64,000 bases of DNA from Rhizomys pruinosus (GCA_009823505.1 VZQC01008851.1:257440-321439), one strand, 5' to 3'; positions 31,901-41,010 are shown, counted from the stretch's first letter. Notes: generated by a model not told the origin, from the letters alone. Numbers and translations are program-made.

Positions 31901-34900
31901 GAGGCAGGTGGACCAGAAGTTAAAGGTCATCTTTGCCTGTGTAATCAGTTGGGGGCCAATTTAGGATACAGATCCCTGTTTTTGTTTTTTATTTTTTAAG
32001 AAAAAAGAATGAGGCTGGAGAGATGGCTTAGCAGTTAGGAGCACTGGTTGTTCTTGGCAAAGGACCTGGCTTCAAATCCCAGCACCCACATTGCTGCTAA
32101 CAACTATCCATAACTTCAGTTCCAGAGGATCCAATGCCCTCTTCTGACCTCTACAGGCTTTACACAGCACAGGTGCACTTACATACATGTAGGTATAACA
32201 CTTATACACATAAAATAAAAATAAATCAAAAATTGGAAAAAATAAGGTAATAAAATTAGTTATATTCCTTTAATATGTTAATAAATAGTGAGTTTGGATA
32301 GATGTTTACATTTCCTTCTGATAAGTGTTTTATGATTACCAAACATTTTTACCAATTACTTCCTCCACTCACCTATTTTATTAAAAACCAGCAATAAGGT
32401 ATTATTAGCAATAATCTTTATTATGTGAGTCATCACCACATGATTCAGTTTAAGTTAACTGAAATATTCTAAAGCAAAATCCTATTACTCTAAAACATTA
32501 TTCTAGTCCTGAGTTTCAGAATTTTGCTGGTTAGAGGCAAATCCTCTGGAGTATAATTAACTCCAGAATATTTGTTTCTTCCTTATTTATTTTGATTTTC
32601 TGTTTATGAGAATTTCCACCTGAATTTATACCCATGTCATACCATGCCCATGGAGACCAAAAGAGGGCATTGGATCTCATGGAACTAAAGTTATAGACAG
32701 CTGTTAGCTGCCATGTGGGACCTCATCCTGGGTCCTCTGCATGAGCAACCAGGCTTCGTAGCCACTGAGCCATCACCAGCTCCCTTCATAAGGTTTTTAA
32801 ACCTTTTGTGGTTCAGAGCATTGCGGAGGTGATAAAGACACTTGCTGCCAAACCTAAAACCTGAGTTGAGTCTGTGGAACCTATACAGTACAGGGACATA
32901 AATTGTCCTCTGACTGTCACAGATGTGCCTTGTCATGCATGAACCCATACACACAATAAAATAAAAACTTTTTTCAATATGTATTTTTATTGAATTTTTG
33001 TGCATTTCATACAATACATCTTAATCATATTTAGACTAAAAAACTATTCTTATTTCTGCCCAGTTAAGTTTTTTGTTTTGGTACTATGGAATCTTGTGCC
33101 TTGATGTTTAATTTGTATATAACTCTTACATAGAAAATTCCATAGTATCAAAACAGAAACCTCAGTGGGGCAGATTAACATGAAAACCCAACCAGGACAA
33201 GTAAGAGGAGAAAGAAGCTCAAAGCCCGTTCTCACATGTGGACTTCTGTTATGTGCCGAAGTTTCAAATGAAGCTGTAGCAAATGAATCCATGATGATTT
33301 ATTTTCTTTTTCCTTTTTTTTTTCTTCTTTTTTTTAATTTGTATATAGTGTGCGTGTGGACGTGTAGGCTCAGGGGTAGTGTCAGGAATCATCTACACTT
33401 GGTCTTTCGCCTTATTCATTACAGGGGATCTCAGTCAAACCAGGGCTAAGGTTACAGACAGTCTGATTAGCCAGCTTGTCCTGGGATCCTTCCTTTCTAC
33501 TTTGGAGAAGACTGGAATTCCAGGTGGACCGCCACCACACCCACCTAGCATGTATGGCTTCTAGGGATCTGAACCCCAGGTCTCATTCTTGCAATAGCAA
33601 GCACTTTAACCATTGAGTCATCTCCTCAGCCCCAAATACCACAATGTTTAAAGTATAAATACCGGGCTGGAGAGATGGCTCAGTGGTTAAGAGCACCTAC
33701 TGCTCTTGCAGAGGACCCAGGCTCGATTCCTAGCACTCACATGGTAGCTAAGAACCATCTTTAAGCTGGGCATGGTAGTGCATGCCTTTAATCCTAGCAC
33801 TTGGGAGGCAGAGGTAGGAAGTGGATCTCTGTGAGTTCAAGGCCAGCTGGGGCTATACAGAGACCCTGTCTCAAAAACAGAAGGTATAAATATCAAAGTC
33901 AAATAAAGTGTTTGTTTTTATGTAAGGATCTCAGCTAGTGTTCCAGGGTTTTGTTGTTGCTTTCTCATGTTCTGCTTTTTATTCAAACTAAGTTGGAAAG
34001 CCAGGCATGGTGGTGCACACCTTTAATCCTAGCATGCAGAAGGCAGAAGCAAGCAGATTTCTGTGAGTTCAAGGCCAGCCTGGTCTTACACAAGTTCTAG
34101 GTCAGCCAGGGCTACAGAGTAAGACCCTATCTCAAAAAAAAAAAAAAAAAAGTTTAGGGTTAGGATATTTTCTTTATGATAATTCTATCAGCTTTTTCTG
34201 TTGGTCACTGTTCTTGATTATAGTAAGACTCTTATTCACAATTTACACATTTTTTTTATTGGCATTTTAGGGATGTTCAAAAGAAGAAATTTTAGGCACA
34301 TTGAATGACCTGATTGAAAATATTCCTGATGCCAAAAAACTTGTTAAATATTGGATATGTCTTGTACGTATTGAAACAATCACAGGTCCTATTGAAAATA
34401 TCATGTCAATCTATGAGAAGGCCATTCTAGCAGGAGCTCAGGTAAGATAAAAATTTATTTATCTTTTATTTTCACAGTGTGAATGATTCAGTTGTTCTGG
34501 AACACATCACAGTCTAAATTGATAAAATTGTGTTTATGGGCACTGGAGAGATGGCTTAGTGGTTAAGAGCACTGGCTTCTCTAGTAGAGGACCCAAGTTC
34601 AGTTCCTAGCATCCACATAGTGCCTAACAATAATCCTTAACTCCATTTTCAGGGGTTTCAGTGCCCTCTTCTGGTGTCTGTGGACACTGTGCTCTTGTGT
34701 AGCCAGCCCCCCAACACACATAAATAAGTCAATCCTAAAAAAAAAAATTGAGAGTGGTGGTCTGGAGAGATGGCTCATCAATTAAGACCACTGACTGTTC
34801 TTGCGGAGGACCCAGGTTCGATTCCCACATGGCAACTAACAACCATCTGTAACTCCAGAGGATCAGATACTCTCTATGGACTCTGTGGGCATTGCATACA

Positions 34901-37900
34901 TGGGTGCACTATGTACATCCAGGCAAAACACTGCTAAACATGAAGATAGATGTTTTAAAAATTGGGGGGGTACACATGCAAAGTAATGGATATTTAAAGG
35001 CCACAAGAGAACTTGGGAGTATAGCTCGGCAATAGAGCACGGAGGAGGCCTTAGGCTCAGTGTTTAGCACCAGAAATAACAAAGGCTACAAAGATTGCAT
35101 CATAGATTTTTTAGCCTTCTAAAACTTCCATTTATGTACTTTAGAAAATGGATATAAGACAAAGAATAAATTTAATGGAATTTTCTGTGAGAAATATTTT
35201 AGCATAAAATAGCCCCCTATGCATTTTCGAATTATGACAGACTGAAGGGACACTACTTAAAGTAGATCACGGCACTGTAGCAGGGATGCAGAAGTAAGCC
35301 CCAAAGAAGAGATGACTTAGAAGTTACTTTTGTGGGTTTTTGTTTTTTGTTTTTTTCTTTTTTTTTTTTTTTTGCTTTAATTTATTTTATGTGTATGCAT
35401 GTATGCAAGCACACCCGTGGTGTTGTGTAGTGCCTGTGCAGCACAGAAGAGGGCATCATATCCCCTGGAACTGGAGTTACAGATGGCCGCTAGATGTGTA
35501 AAATAAAAGGAACTTGTTAAATAATATAATCAGCTATTGAAAATACTGATTTTTTTCCCCCTTGTATTCATTAGTTTTTTTCATATCAAGCAAGTAGCTT
35601 AAAACTTGGGTTTTTTTGTTTGTTTTAAGATTTGGGGTGTGTGAGTGCTTGTTTATATGAGTGCACCACATTCATGCAGTGCCCACAGACGCCAAAGAGG
35701 GCGCTGAATCCCCTGGAACTGGAGATACAGATGGTCGTGAGCCACCAAGCAGGAGCTAGGAACCAGGTCCTCTACAAGGGCAGTAAGTTATCTTAACCAG
35801 TCCAGCCCTAGAAATGTTTGTTTTATTACTAAATTCTATCCTTTAGTTCTTTTTTCTATTAATTTGAAAATAATTATTATCAGTCTTAGCAACAAATGTT
35901 CTAGGAAGCATAGTTTAAGAATACACTGCCTTACTTTAAAATATAAAATTTTAATCACTGGTTCTAGTACTTTCAACTTGTATAATGTAATTTCTGACAA
36001 TGTAAAACTTACATGGATCTACTTTCTTCATTAAAAAAAATTAAGCCTATTGAAGAGCTGCGACACACAATCGTAGAAATCCTAACAATGAAGAAGCAAG
36101 AAAAAATTAATTTAGGTAAGTTTTCCTTTAAGTAAATTGTGACTTAATTAAAATCTCATTACAGATGTAGATTTTCTTTTAAAATGTTAAGTTTTTCTTT
36201 ATGTATATCTGTTGGCCTGATTCTGAGATTAAGTAAATTTCTATACTTAGAATTTTTTTTATTATTTTTATTTTTATTTTATTTATTTATGTGTACGAAT
36301 GTACTGTCTGCATGTAGGTGTGTGCACCCATGTCGTGCAATGCCGAGGAGGTCAGAAGAGGGTGTCGGATTCCCCTGGAACTGGAGTTCTCCTGGAATTG
36401 GAGTTACAGACGGTTCTCAGCCACCATGTGGGNCCTGGAACTGGAGTTCTCCTGGAATTGGAGTTACAGACGGTTCTCAGCCACCATGTGGGTGCTGGGG
36501 ATCGAACCCGGGTCCTCTGCAAGAGCAGTCGGCGCTCTTAACTGCAAGGCCATCTCTCCAGCCCCTATGCTTAGAATTTTTAAGTCAGGCATGGTAGTGT
36601 ACACTTGTAATCCTAATCCTAGGAATTTGGGGAGGCTGATGTAGGAGGCTTGCCATTAATTATTTCAAACCCAGCCTGGGATATAGAGAGATCCTGTCTT
36701 GAAAGGAAGAAGAAAAGAAGTAACTTGTCAGGGTGCACAGGTTTGAAGTGCTAGCTGTCAGCTGCTAAGCCAGGAGGATCTTGGGTTCAAGCCAGCTGTA
36801 CAGAATGAAATCGTGTCTCAAAAAAAAGCAAAGTAATTTTTAAGAAATAAATCTAGAGGCTGGAGAGATGACCTAACGGTTAAGAGATCAGCCTGCCTAT
36901 GCCTCCCGAGTGCTGAAATTAAAGGCCTGTACCAGCACACCTGGCTTAAAAATGGTTCTTAGCTGCCATGTGGATACTGGATCCTCGGCAAGAGCAGTTG
37001 GCGATCTTAACCACTGAGCCATCTCTCTAGCCCCCAGCACTTACCTAATTTTATAGGTAATTGTTTTCAACTGTGTTTCATAGAATTGTAAACTCCTTAA
37101 GAACTGGTATGATTTAATTCTTAAATTTGTTGCTGGGCGTGGTGGCACACGCCTTTAATACCAGCACTTGAGAGGCAGAGGCAGGCCGATCTCTGAGTTC
37201 AAGGCCAGCCAGTCTACAGCTGAGGATACAAGGAGACCCTATCTCAAAAAGACCAAAACAACAAAAAATTGTATTTAGAACATCCAGACAAAAGATACTA
37301 AATATTTATTAAATAGTTGGCAGCAATATTTACATATTAAAAGTTATAATTAAGAGATGCTGTTTGGTTCTTTTGTTTTCCAAAATTTGGCCAAAGTTTT
37401 AAATCTATAAATGTATCTTGTATAGGAGAGAATATTGAGGAGGCTCATTCAACATGGGAACACATGCTAGACGTCAAAGCTGAAGACAGAAGTGCTCATC
37501 CGCAGTCAGGACAGCCAGAAGTGGAGACTGAGCGTCCTAGAAATGCACTGTCCCAAGACTGTGCACACCATCAAGACAGCAAAACTAGAGATCCAACCAG
37601 CGAGGCTGCAACTCCTGATCCAGGTTGCATAATTAAATATAATGTGTCTTCTACACCATGCTTGCAAAGGTAAACTTTTAAAATGTATTTCCATTTGTTT
37701 TCACACTTGGGGACAATTTAAAAAAAAAATGGATCATTCCTGTAATCCCAACATGTGGGTAGCTGTGATTAAGTCCTTCCTGGGCTACCCTGTCTCAAAA
37801 ACAAGAAGGGTAAAAAGGTTTATGGATTTGGGGCTGGAGAGATGGCCTAGCACTTAAGAGGGCCGACTGCTCTTGCAGAGGACCCAGGTTTGATTCCCAG

Positions 37901-39863
37901 CCCCCACATGGCAGCTGAGAACCGTCTTTAACTCCAGTTCCAGGGGAATCCGACACCCTCTTCTGACCTCCACGGCATTGCATGACACGGGTGCACAAAC
38001 CTACATGCAGACAGTACATTCATACACATACAAAAATAAATAAAATTTATAAAAAAATGTTTAAAAAAAGGTTTATGGATTTATGGGGTATTTTTTGTTT
38101 GTTTTTTTCGTTTGTTTGGTCTGCACAATTCAGGGAGACAGGGTCTCCCTGTAGCCCCAGCTGTCCTGGAACTCACTCTGTAGACCAGGCTGGCCTTGAA
38201 CTCACAGAGATCCACCTGCCTCTGCCTCCCAAGTGCTAGGATTAAAGGCATGTGCACCACCACGCCCGGCTCTATGGCTGTTTTTTGTTTTTTGTTTTGA
38301 GACAGGGTCTTCCTGTCCCCCAGCTGGCCTAGAACTCAACTCTGTAGACCAGGCTGGCCTTGAACTCAGAGATCTGCCTGCCTCTGCCTCCTGAGTGCTA
38401 GGATTAAAGGCATGCACCACCATGCCTGGCTTAAAGACAGTTCTTAGCCGCCATGTGGGTGTTGGGAATCGAACCTGAGTCCTCTGCAAGAGCAGTTGGT
38501 AATCTTAACCTCTGAGCCATCTCTCCAGCCCCAGATTTATGTTTTTTGATACAGGGTCTCACTGCCTACATAGTGCTGGGATTAAAGGTGTGTGCTACTA
38601 TTGGCTTCCTCTGTGTCTGAGGTTCCTGCCTCCCAGGTCACCAGCCTGGAGGCCCTATGTATGGCAGTGAGACAACAAGGAGGGAAGTGGGAGGGAGCAG
38701 AGGATGGTCTGGTGAAGAACCCAAAAGGGATCAAAGAAAGCCCGGGAGTAGCATCAGTGATCAAACTCATTTATTACAGAGGATGTAAGCACTTGTATAG
38801 AGTTTTGATGGGCTCTTTGACCGGAGGTGGGCAAGACAGAGGGGAAGCCTATGTGTGTTGTGCAGCAGCTAAATTTTGTGGCAGGAGTACCATAGCCCCC
38901 TGAGATAAGCTTATGGCTGGCACCATTTGCCTCCTGAGGACCGGGCAGATGTGCCTCTGGAGAGATAAGCCTAGGAATGCTACACTTCAGGCTACACTCC
39001 CCTGGGGGTGGGCTGCCGGTGCCTGCGTTCCAGTATGTGGAGTGGGAGCAGCTCCCAGCTCCGCTCTTGTACTCAGCCATGATGGGTTTATCCGGCCCGC
39101 ATGCCACTGAGCCCTGCAAGTCTTCCAATCCAATGTCAATGGGATTTCTCACTACTGTATTGGCTTTGTTTTTCCCTACATAGTTTCACTTTGAGAAAGA
39201 AAGTCTTTACACCAGTTTATTTTAGTCTCAGTATTGTTAGTAGCAGTAGGATTTGAAACTGAGGGATTAACTTATTCTACAACTGCTGAAATGGCCACTC
39301 TTCACAAACTATAACAACAGAGAAGTGTACATTCCTCACTTCAAGGAACTTACAGAACCTCTCCCATCTATAAAATAATATGTTGTCATGTTGTTGGCAT
39401 CATACTAGGTACAGTATGATGACTAGCGCAAAAAAAAATAGTAAAAGCTGAACAGGGTAACACTTGCCTTCAACTGAACCCAGCACTCAGGAGGTAGAGG
39501 CAGGCCAGCCTGGTCTACGTAGTGAGTTCCAAGTGAGTCGCAAACACAAAAGCACATATAGCAAAATGTTTAACTTGCTTTTTCAGTTTTGGAAACAATC
39601 TTGTGTTTTTCAGTATGAAAAAGAAGATGCAACATGATAAAATAAATTCCGCATTTAAAGAGCTAAAGTTTCTGACGCCCGTGAGACGTTCCCAACGTAT
39701 TCAAGACAAAATTTGTCAACTGCCAGATATGTTAAAAGACCATTACCCTTCCGTGTCTTCCCTGGAGCAGTTGTCGGGGCTGGGAGGAGATGTGTTTGTT
39801 TGCCGCCCTAACGCAGCCTTGTGCTCCATGTTCCCTGAGATGGATAAAGCTGAGGAGCAGTGA
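22534..39863 (+). CDS. Ckap2: Ckap2, cytoskeleton-associated protein 2 (complete)
   Basis: Ckap2 is a microtubule-binding, spindle-pole protein that peaks in mitosis and is degraded through APC/C-Cdh1. Nine exons join in frame: 22534-22603, 23479-23560, 28894-28966, 29057-29898, 30901-31102, 34271-34441, 36046-36115, 37426-37669 and 39614-39863. They total 2004 bp, or 667 residues plus a TGA stop, close to the usual mammalian length of about 660-680. The product starts [24 protein letters not shown] box lies at residues 78-80 (ADKENIERP). The long exon 4 encodes a basic, low-complexity region (residues 76-355). The conserved C-terminal half holds [20 protein letters not shown], the helical [10 protein letters not shown] segment, and a proline-directed site at T606 (KFLTPVRRS), a CDK-type consensus. 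All splice sites are GT-AG. Identity rests on recalled similarity to human CKAP2. Confidence 0.97.
23479..23560 (+). CDS. Ckap2: Ckap2 exon 2
   Basis: [20 protein letters not shown] then EQENQTA. Acceptor TTTAG, donor GTGAGG. Basic, helical N-terminal segment. Confidence 0.95.
24271..24437 (+). mobile_element. B1 SINE
   Basis: Full-length sense B1 in Ckap2 intron 2. Confidence 0.92.
24538..24702 (-). mobile_element. B2 SINE, internally deleted
   Basis: Antisense, from TGTGTATGAGTATGTATTG to TCTAGCCCC. Confidence 0.8.
25062..25215 (+). mobile_element. B3-type SINE
   Basis: GGCCAGTGAGATGAACTAGC and GGTAAAGGCACCTGCTGAC match the B3 head. Confidence 0.7.
25266..25400 (-). mobile_element. B2 SINE fragment
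   Basis: Antisense middle part (GGTTGCTGGGAACTGAACTC), interrupted by a T-run. Confidence 0.6.
25571..25780 (+). mobile_element. Composite SINE: B2 head fused to B1
   Basis: B2 head ending GCAGCTAAGAACTGTCATTA, then B1 (AGCCAGGCGTGGTGGCAC) and an A-tail. No B2 tail follows the B1. Same junction as at 33.76 kb. No clear target-site duplication seen. Confidence 0.8.
25812..26580 (-). mobile_element. LINE-1 3'UTR-type fragment
   Basis: Antisense sequence resembling rodent L1 3'UTR, with landmarks such as TTAATCACCATCTACTGC and CAATCTTTCTGCCCCTC. Two opposite long ORFs here (159 and 134 codons) have no gene-like content. It is in Ckap2 intron 2. Confidence 0.65.
27003..28265 (-). mobile_element. 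5'-truncated LINE-1 (ORF2 C-terminal region), with target-site duplication
   Basis: On the minus strand the segment encodes broken pieces of L1 ORF2, including [16 protein letters not shown] ([14 protein letters not shown]) and [20 protein letters not shown]. These are disrupted by frameshifts and stops. It ends in a T run on the plus strand (the A-tail). A 14-bp direct repeat, CAGTACAGTTTTTT, flanks it at 26995-27008 and 28266-28279. It is a dead copy in Ckap2 intron 2. Confidence 0.9.
28335..28480 (+). mobile_element. B1 SINE with target-site duplication
   Basis: Sense B1. AAAATTCAAGTCTGGG flanks it at 28319-28334 and 28481-28496. Confidence 0.95.
28596..28710 (+). mobile_element. B1 SINE lacking the 29-bp duplication
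   Basis: Starts at CTGGCCTTTAATCC and reads GGCCAGCTGGGGCTAC. TTAAATTAT flanks it. Confidence 0.88.
28726..28800 (+). mobile_element. ID SINE
   Basis: TTGGATGTAGCTCAGTGGTA and GAGCATTTGCATAGCATGTG, the tRNA-Ala-like ID core with A and B boxes, 95 bp before Ckap2 exon 3. Confidence 0.75.
28894..28966 (+). CDS. Ckap2: Ckap2 exon 3
   Basis: [20 protein letters not shown] then LQTKV. Acceptor AATAG, donor GTAAGA. Separated from exon 4 by a 90-bp intron. Intron 2 upstream (5.3 kb) holds a 5'-truncated LINE-1 and several SINEs. Confidence 0.94.
29057..29898 (+). CDS. Ckap2: Ckap2 exon 4 (large exon)
   Basis: 842 bp encoding residues 76-355, with two bases of codon 356. It begins [20 protein letters not shown] and includes [32 protein letters not shown] and [13 protein letters not shown], all recognisable Ckap2 stretches. 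It is rich in Lys, Ser and Thr, with no globular domain apparent. Confidence 0.96.
30145..30300 (+). mobile_element. B1 SINE
   Basis: Full length, next to a second B1. The pair is bracketed by AAAAAATGCATGCTT repeats. Confidence 0.92.
30359..30506 (+). mobile_element. B1 SINE, internally deleted
   Basis: GCAGCCAGGCATATACCTGG, missing part of the left arm, with a long A-tail. Confidence 0.88.
30530..30722 (-). mobile_element. Diverged B2 SINE
   Basis: Antisense, ending GCCATCTCTGCAGCCCC. In Ckap2 intron 4. Confidence 0.8.
30901..31102 (+). CDS. Ckap2: Ckap2 exon 5
   Basis: Residues 356-423: [20 protein letters not shown] through [13 protein letters not shown]. Acceptor CTATAG, donor GTAGAG. 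A young B2 lies about 65 bp downstream. Confidence 0.95.
31166..31395 (+). mobile_element. B2 SINE, young subfamily with 17-nt duplication
   Basis: Sense. Carries ACTCCAATTCCAGGAGA followed by ACTCCAGTTCCAGGGGA. Confidence 0.93.
31535..31687 (-). mobile_element. B1 SINE
   Basis: Antisense B1 in Ckap2 intron 5. Confidence 0.9.
32012..32232 (+). mobile_element. B2 SINE
   Basis: Full-length sense B2 with AATAAATC-rich tail. Confidence 0.9.
32605..32785 (-). mobile_element. Diverged B2 SINE
   Basis: Antisense, ending GCCATCACCAGCTCCC. Confidence 0.75.
32818..32970 (+). mobile_element. B3-type SINE
   Basis: GGTGATAAAGACACTTGCTG and TTGTCCTCTGACTGTCAC, typical of B3. Confidence 0.65.
32975..33035 (-). 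mobile_element. LINE-1 3'-end remnant
   Basis: TTTTTATTGAATTTTTGTGC followed by an ATACAATAC segment, as in antisense L1 3' ends. It is in Ckap2 intron 5. Confidence 0.45.
33662..33883 (+). mobile_element. Composite SINE: B2 head fused to B1, with target-site duplication
   Basis: B2 positions from GGGCTGGAGAGATGGCTCAG to GCTAAGAACCATCTTTA run directly into B1 (AGCTGGGCATGGTAGTGC) with a short A-tail. A 9-bp direct repeat GTATAAATA flanks the whole unit (33653-33661 and 33884-33892), so head and B1 inserted together. The B1 part lacks the 29-bp internal duplication. Confidence 0.85.
34003..34152 (+). mobile_element. B1 SINE
   Basis: Full-length sense B1 about 120 bp before Ckap2 exon 6. Confidence 0.92.
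34271..34441 (+). CDS. Ckap2: Ckap2 exon 6
   Basis: Residues 424-480: [20 protein letters not shown] then [20 protein letters not shown] and on to AILAGAQ. 171 bp, phase 0. This is the best-conserved, helical region of the family. Confidence 0.96.
34537..34748 (+). mobile_element. B2 SINE
   Basis: Sense B2, followed directly by another. Confidence 0.9.
34758..34965 (+). mobile_element. B2 SINE
   Basis: Sense B2 with a small deletion around the CCCAGCACCCAC segment. Confidence 0.88.
35005..35085 (+). mobile_element. ID-like SINE remnant
   Basis: GGGAGTATAGCTCGGCAATAG and TAGCACCAGAAAT. Confidence 0.5.
35374..35498 (-). mobile_element. B2 SINE, truncated
   Basis: Antisense. Contains the 3' half only, stopping after GCCGCTAG. 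Confidence 0.85.
35628..35810 (-). mobile_element. Diverged B2 SINE
   Basis: Antisense, ending TTAACCAGTCCAGCCCT. Confidence 0.85.
36046..36115 (+). CDS. Ckap2: Ckap2 exon 7
   Basis: [20 protein letters not shown] then INL. The acceptor is an A-rich ATTAAG with a short pyrimidine tract, which is weak. Donor GTAAGT. Confidence 0.94.
36255..36565 (-). mobile_element. B2 SINE, young subfamily, containing the N and duplicated block
   Basis: Antisense B2 with the 17-nt duplication. It appears 60 bp too long because of the duplication around the N at 36433. Confidence 0.93.
36374..36492. other. Single N flanked by a 59-bp perfect duplication
   Basis: Positions 36374-36432 and 36434-36492 are identical, with one N at 36433 between them, inside an otherwise ordinary antisense B2. 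Full B2s elsewhere in the window have the segment once. This looks like two overlapping contig ends joined without merging. Confidence 0.9.
36582..36715 (+). mobile_element. Diverged B1 SINE
   Basis: GTCAGGCATGGTAGTGTAC to GATCCTGTCTTGAAAGG. Confidence 0.7.
36857..36885 (+). mobile_element. B2 5' fragment
   Basis: GGCTGGAGAGATGACCTAAC and a few more bases in sense, abutting the antisense composite. This is a fold-back junction. Confidence 0.7.
36886..37036 (-). mobile_element. Composite SINE: B2 head fused to truncated B1 (minus strand)
   Basis: Minus strand: B2 head ending GCAGCTAAGAACCATTTTTA, then B1 (AGCCAGGTGTGCTGG), cut off after about 60 nt where it meets a sense B2 head at 36857-36885. 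Same junction as the other composites. Confidence 0.78.
37131..37268 (+). mobile_element. B1 SINE
   Basis: GCTGGGCGTGGTGGCACACG to CTATCTCAAAAAGACC, with a middle deletion. Confidence 0.9.
37426..37669 (+). CDS. Ckap2: Ckap2 exon 8
   Basis: Residues 504-584, from [20 protein letters not shown] to [14 protein letters not shown]. Acceptor TATAG, donor GTAAAC. The middle is acidic and poorly conserved, and the end (IKYNVSSTP) is conserved. Confidence 0.94.
37725..37805 (+). mobile_element. B1 SINE fragment
   Basis: CCTGTAATCCCAACATGTGG to CCCTGTCTCAAAAAC. Confidence 0.6.
37830..38064 (+). mobile_element. B2 SINE with long target-site duplication
   Basis: Sense B2 without the 17-nt duplication. 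An 18-bp perfect repeat ending GGTTTATGGATTT flanks it (37812-37829 and 38065-38082). Confidence 0.95.
38092..38271 (-). mobile_element. B1 SINE
   Basis: Antisense B1 with extra sequence in its T-rich tail. Confidence 0.9.
38283..38535 (-). mobile_element. Composite SINE: B2 head fused to B1 (minus strand)
   Basis: Read on the minus strand: B2 head ending GCGGCTAAGAACTGTCTTTA, then B1 (AGCCAGGCATGGTGGTGC) with full-length internal structure and an A-rich tail. Same junction as the other composites. Confidence 0.8.
38598..39183 (-). other. Possible LTR-like segment
   Basis: GC-rich compared with its surroundings. It has a reversed AATAAA near its left end (CATTTATTAC at 38769-38778), which would fit a minus-strand LTR poly(A) signal. 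No convincing TG...CA ends or target duplication found. In Ckap2 intron 8. Confidence 0.3.
39445..39555 (+). mobile_element. Diverged B1-like SINE
   Basis: GAACCCAGCACTCAGGAGG and GGCCAGCCTGGTCTACGTAG, just before Ckap2 exon 9. Confidence 0.65.
39614..39863 (+). CDS. Ckap2: Ckap2 exon 9 (terminal coding exon)
   Basis: Residues 585-667 and the TGA stop. It includes [20 protein letters not shown] and [20 protein letters not shown], ending EMDKAEEQ. Acceptor TTTTTCAG. Confidence 0.96.
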
Positions 39864-41010
39864 TGCTCGGGCGACCAGGGTTCTGTCATCATTGTGCTGT
39901 TTGGTTTTGCTTGGCTCGCACTTCCTTCTGGTCTGGAGTTTCCAGGTACCTGACCTCATGGCAGCAAGTTTGGTTGGCGTACGTGCTACTGGAGTAGTTT
40001 CCCTTTCATGTCTCACAAGTCTGTTTCCTACCATGTCCATCTCAACAGACTTTTGCTTTAATATGAGTGAACTTTGTTAGCTTGTTTTTTGTGTTTAATA
40101 CAATATTAGCTTGTTTACTTTAAATTTGAGTAATGATGTATCAGAAAAAAATACATTTTGAATAAATTTACATTTTTACATCGACATGTTTTTAAATTTT
40201 TATGTTTCTTTGTCTTTAGACAGAATGCTGATTTCCCCCTTCCCCCCTTCCATTTCTTTGATTAGCACGAAAGTCTGAAATTGGGGTTGGGAGCATGTTT
40301 AGCATGTCAGGCCCTGAGTCAGTCCCAGCACCAAAAAGGAAAACTGGTATGTGGAGCAACTCCCTTCAAACATGAAGACATAAAAAGGTTCAGCTTGCTT
40401 TTCCAGCAGAGGCGTCCTCATACCACCCGCTCTTCTCCAGGGTTCCTTCCCATCTCTGATAGTGGTATTTTTCCACTTGTAATTGCGGTCCTAAAGAAGG
40501 GATAGCTAATTTCCCCATTTCTGAGAGAAGGTGCTTTGTGTAAGAACTGCCAACGTGACTTCCTTTTGTAGTTTGACTTGGTTAATGCTAAAAAAACTTA
40601 ATTTCATAGCTTCATTTAATAGCTCCTAAACTATAAAGGAATGGAATCTGGGAAGGAATATCTATTGAATAAATGTTCTACCTTAGATAGCATTTCCAAA
40701 ATAATACTTAAATTTGCTTTTCCATAATAAAAAAAAGTCACTGTTGAATAATGTCCCCTGAGACATGATGGTCACATACAGCATTTTTCTTCTCTCTTCA
40801 TAACACTAATAAAATTGTTTTACAAGACAGTGAATTAATATTTAAAAGGAATAAATCCTGTTACAGTCTATACTTTCAAACAGGTGAATTGTAAAAGATC
40901 AGCTTAATAGCCATATATGTAATAATAGTCTTTGTGTTCATTACTTTGTATAACTTTTATTTAAACTGTTTATGTAATATGTACACAATAAATCTGTATA
41001 ATGTTCCAAT
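39864..41010 (+). other. Ckap2: Ckap2 3' untranslated region with several poly(A) signals
   Basis: SINE-poor sequence after the stop codon. AATAAA hexamers occur at 40161-40166, 40668-40673, 40808-40813, 40850-40855 and 40987-40992. The first would give a 3'UTR of about 0.3 kb and the last about 1.1 kb. Which are used cannot be read from the sequence. Confidence 0.6.
40273..40345 (+). mobile_element. ID-like SINE remnant
   Basis: GGGGTTGGGAGCATGTTTAG and CCCAGCACCAAAAAGG. Confidence 0.5.

Noticed and set aside
36184..36644. Repeated peptide ([13 protein letters not shown]) ORFs
   Set aside because: Translation of an antisense B2 with a probable assembly duplication. The same peptide recurs at every B2 in the window.
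38565..39184. Target-site duplication CCTACATAGT (38565 and 39175) around a solo LTR
   Set aside because: The left copy lies within a decayed B1 and 10 bp is too long for an LTR target duplication. The ends do not read TG...CA, so kept only as a possible LTR-like segment.
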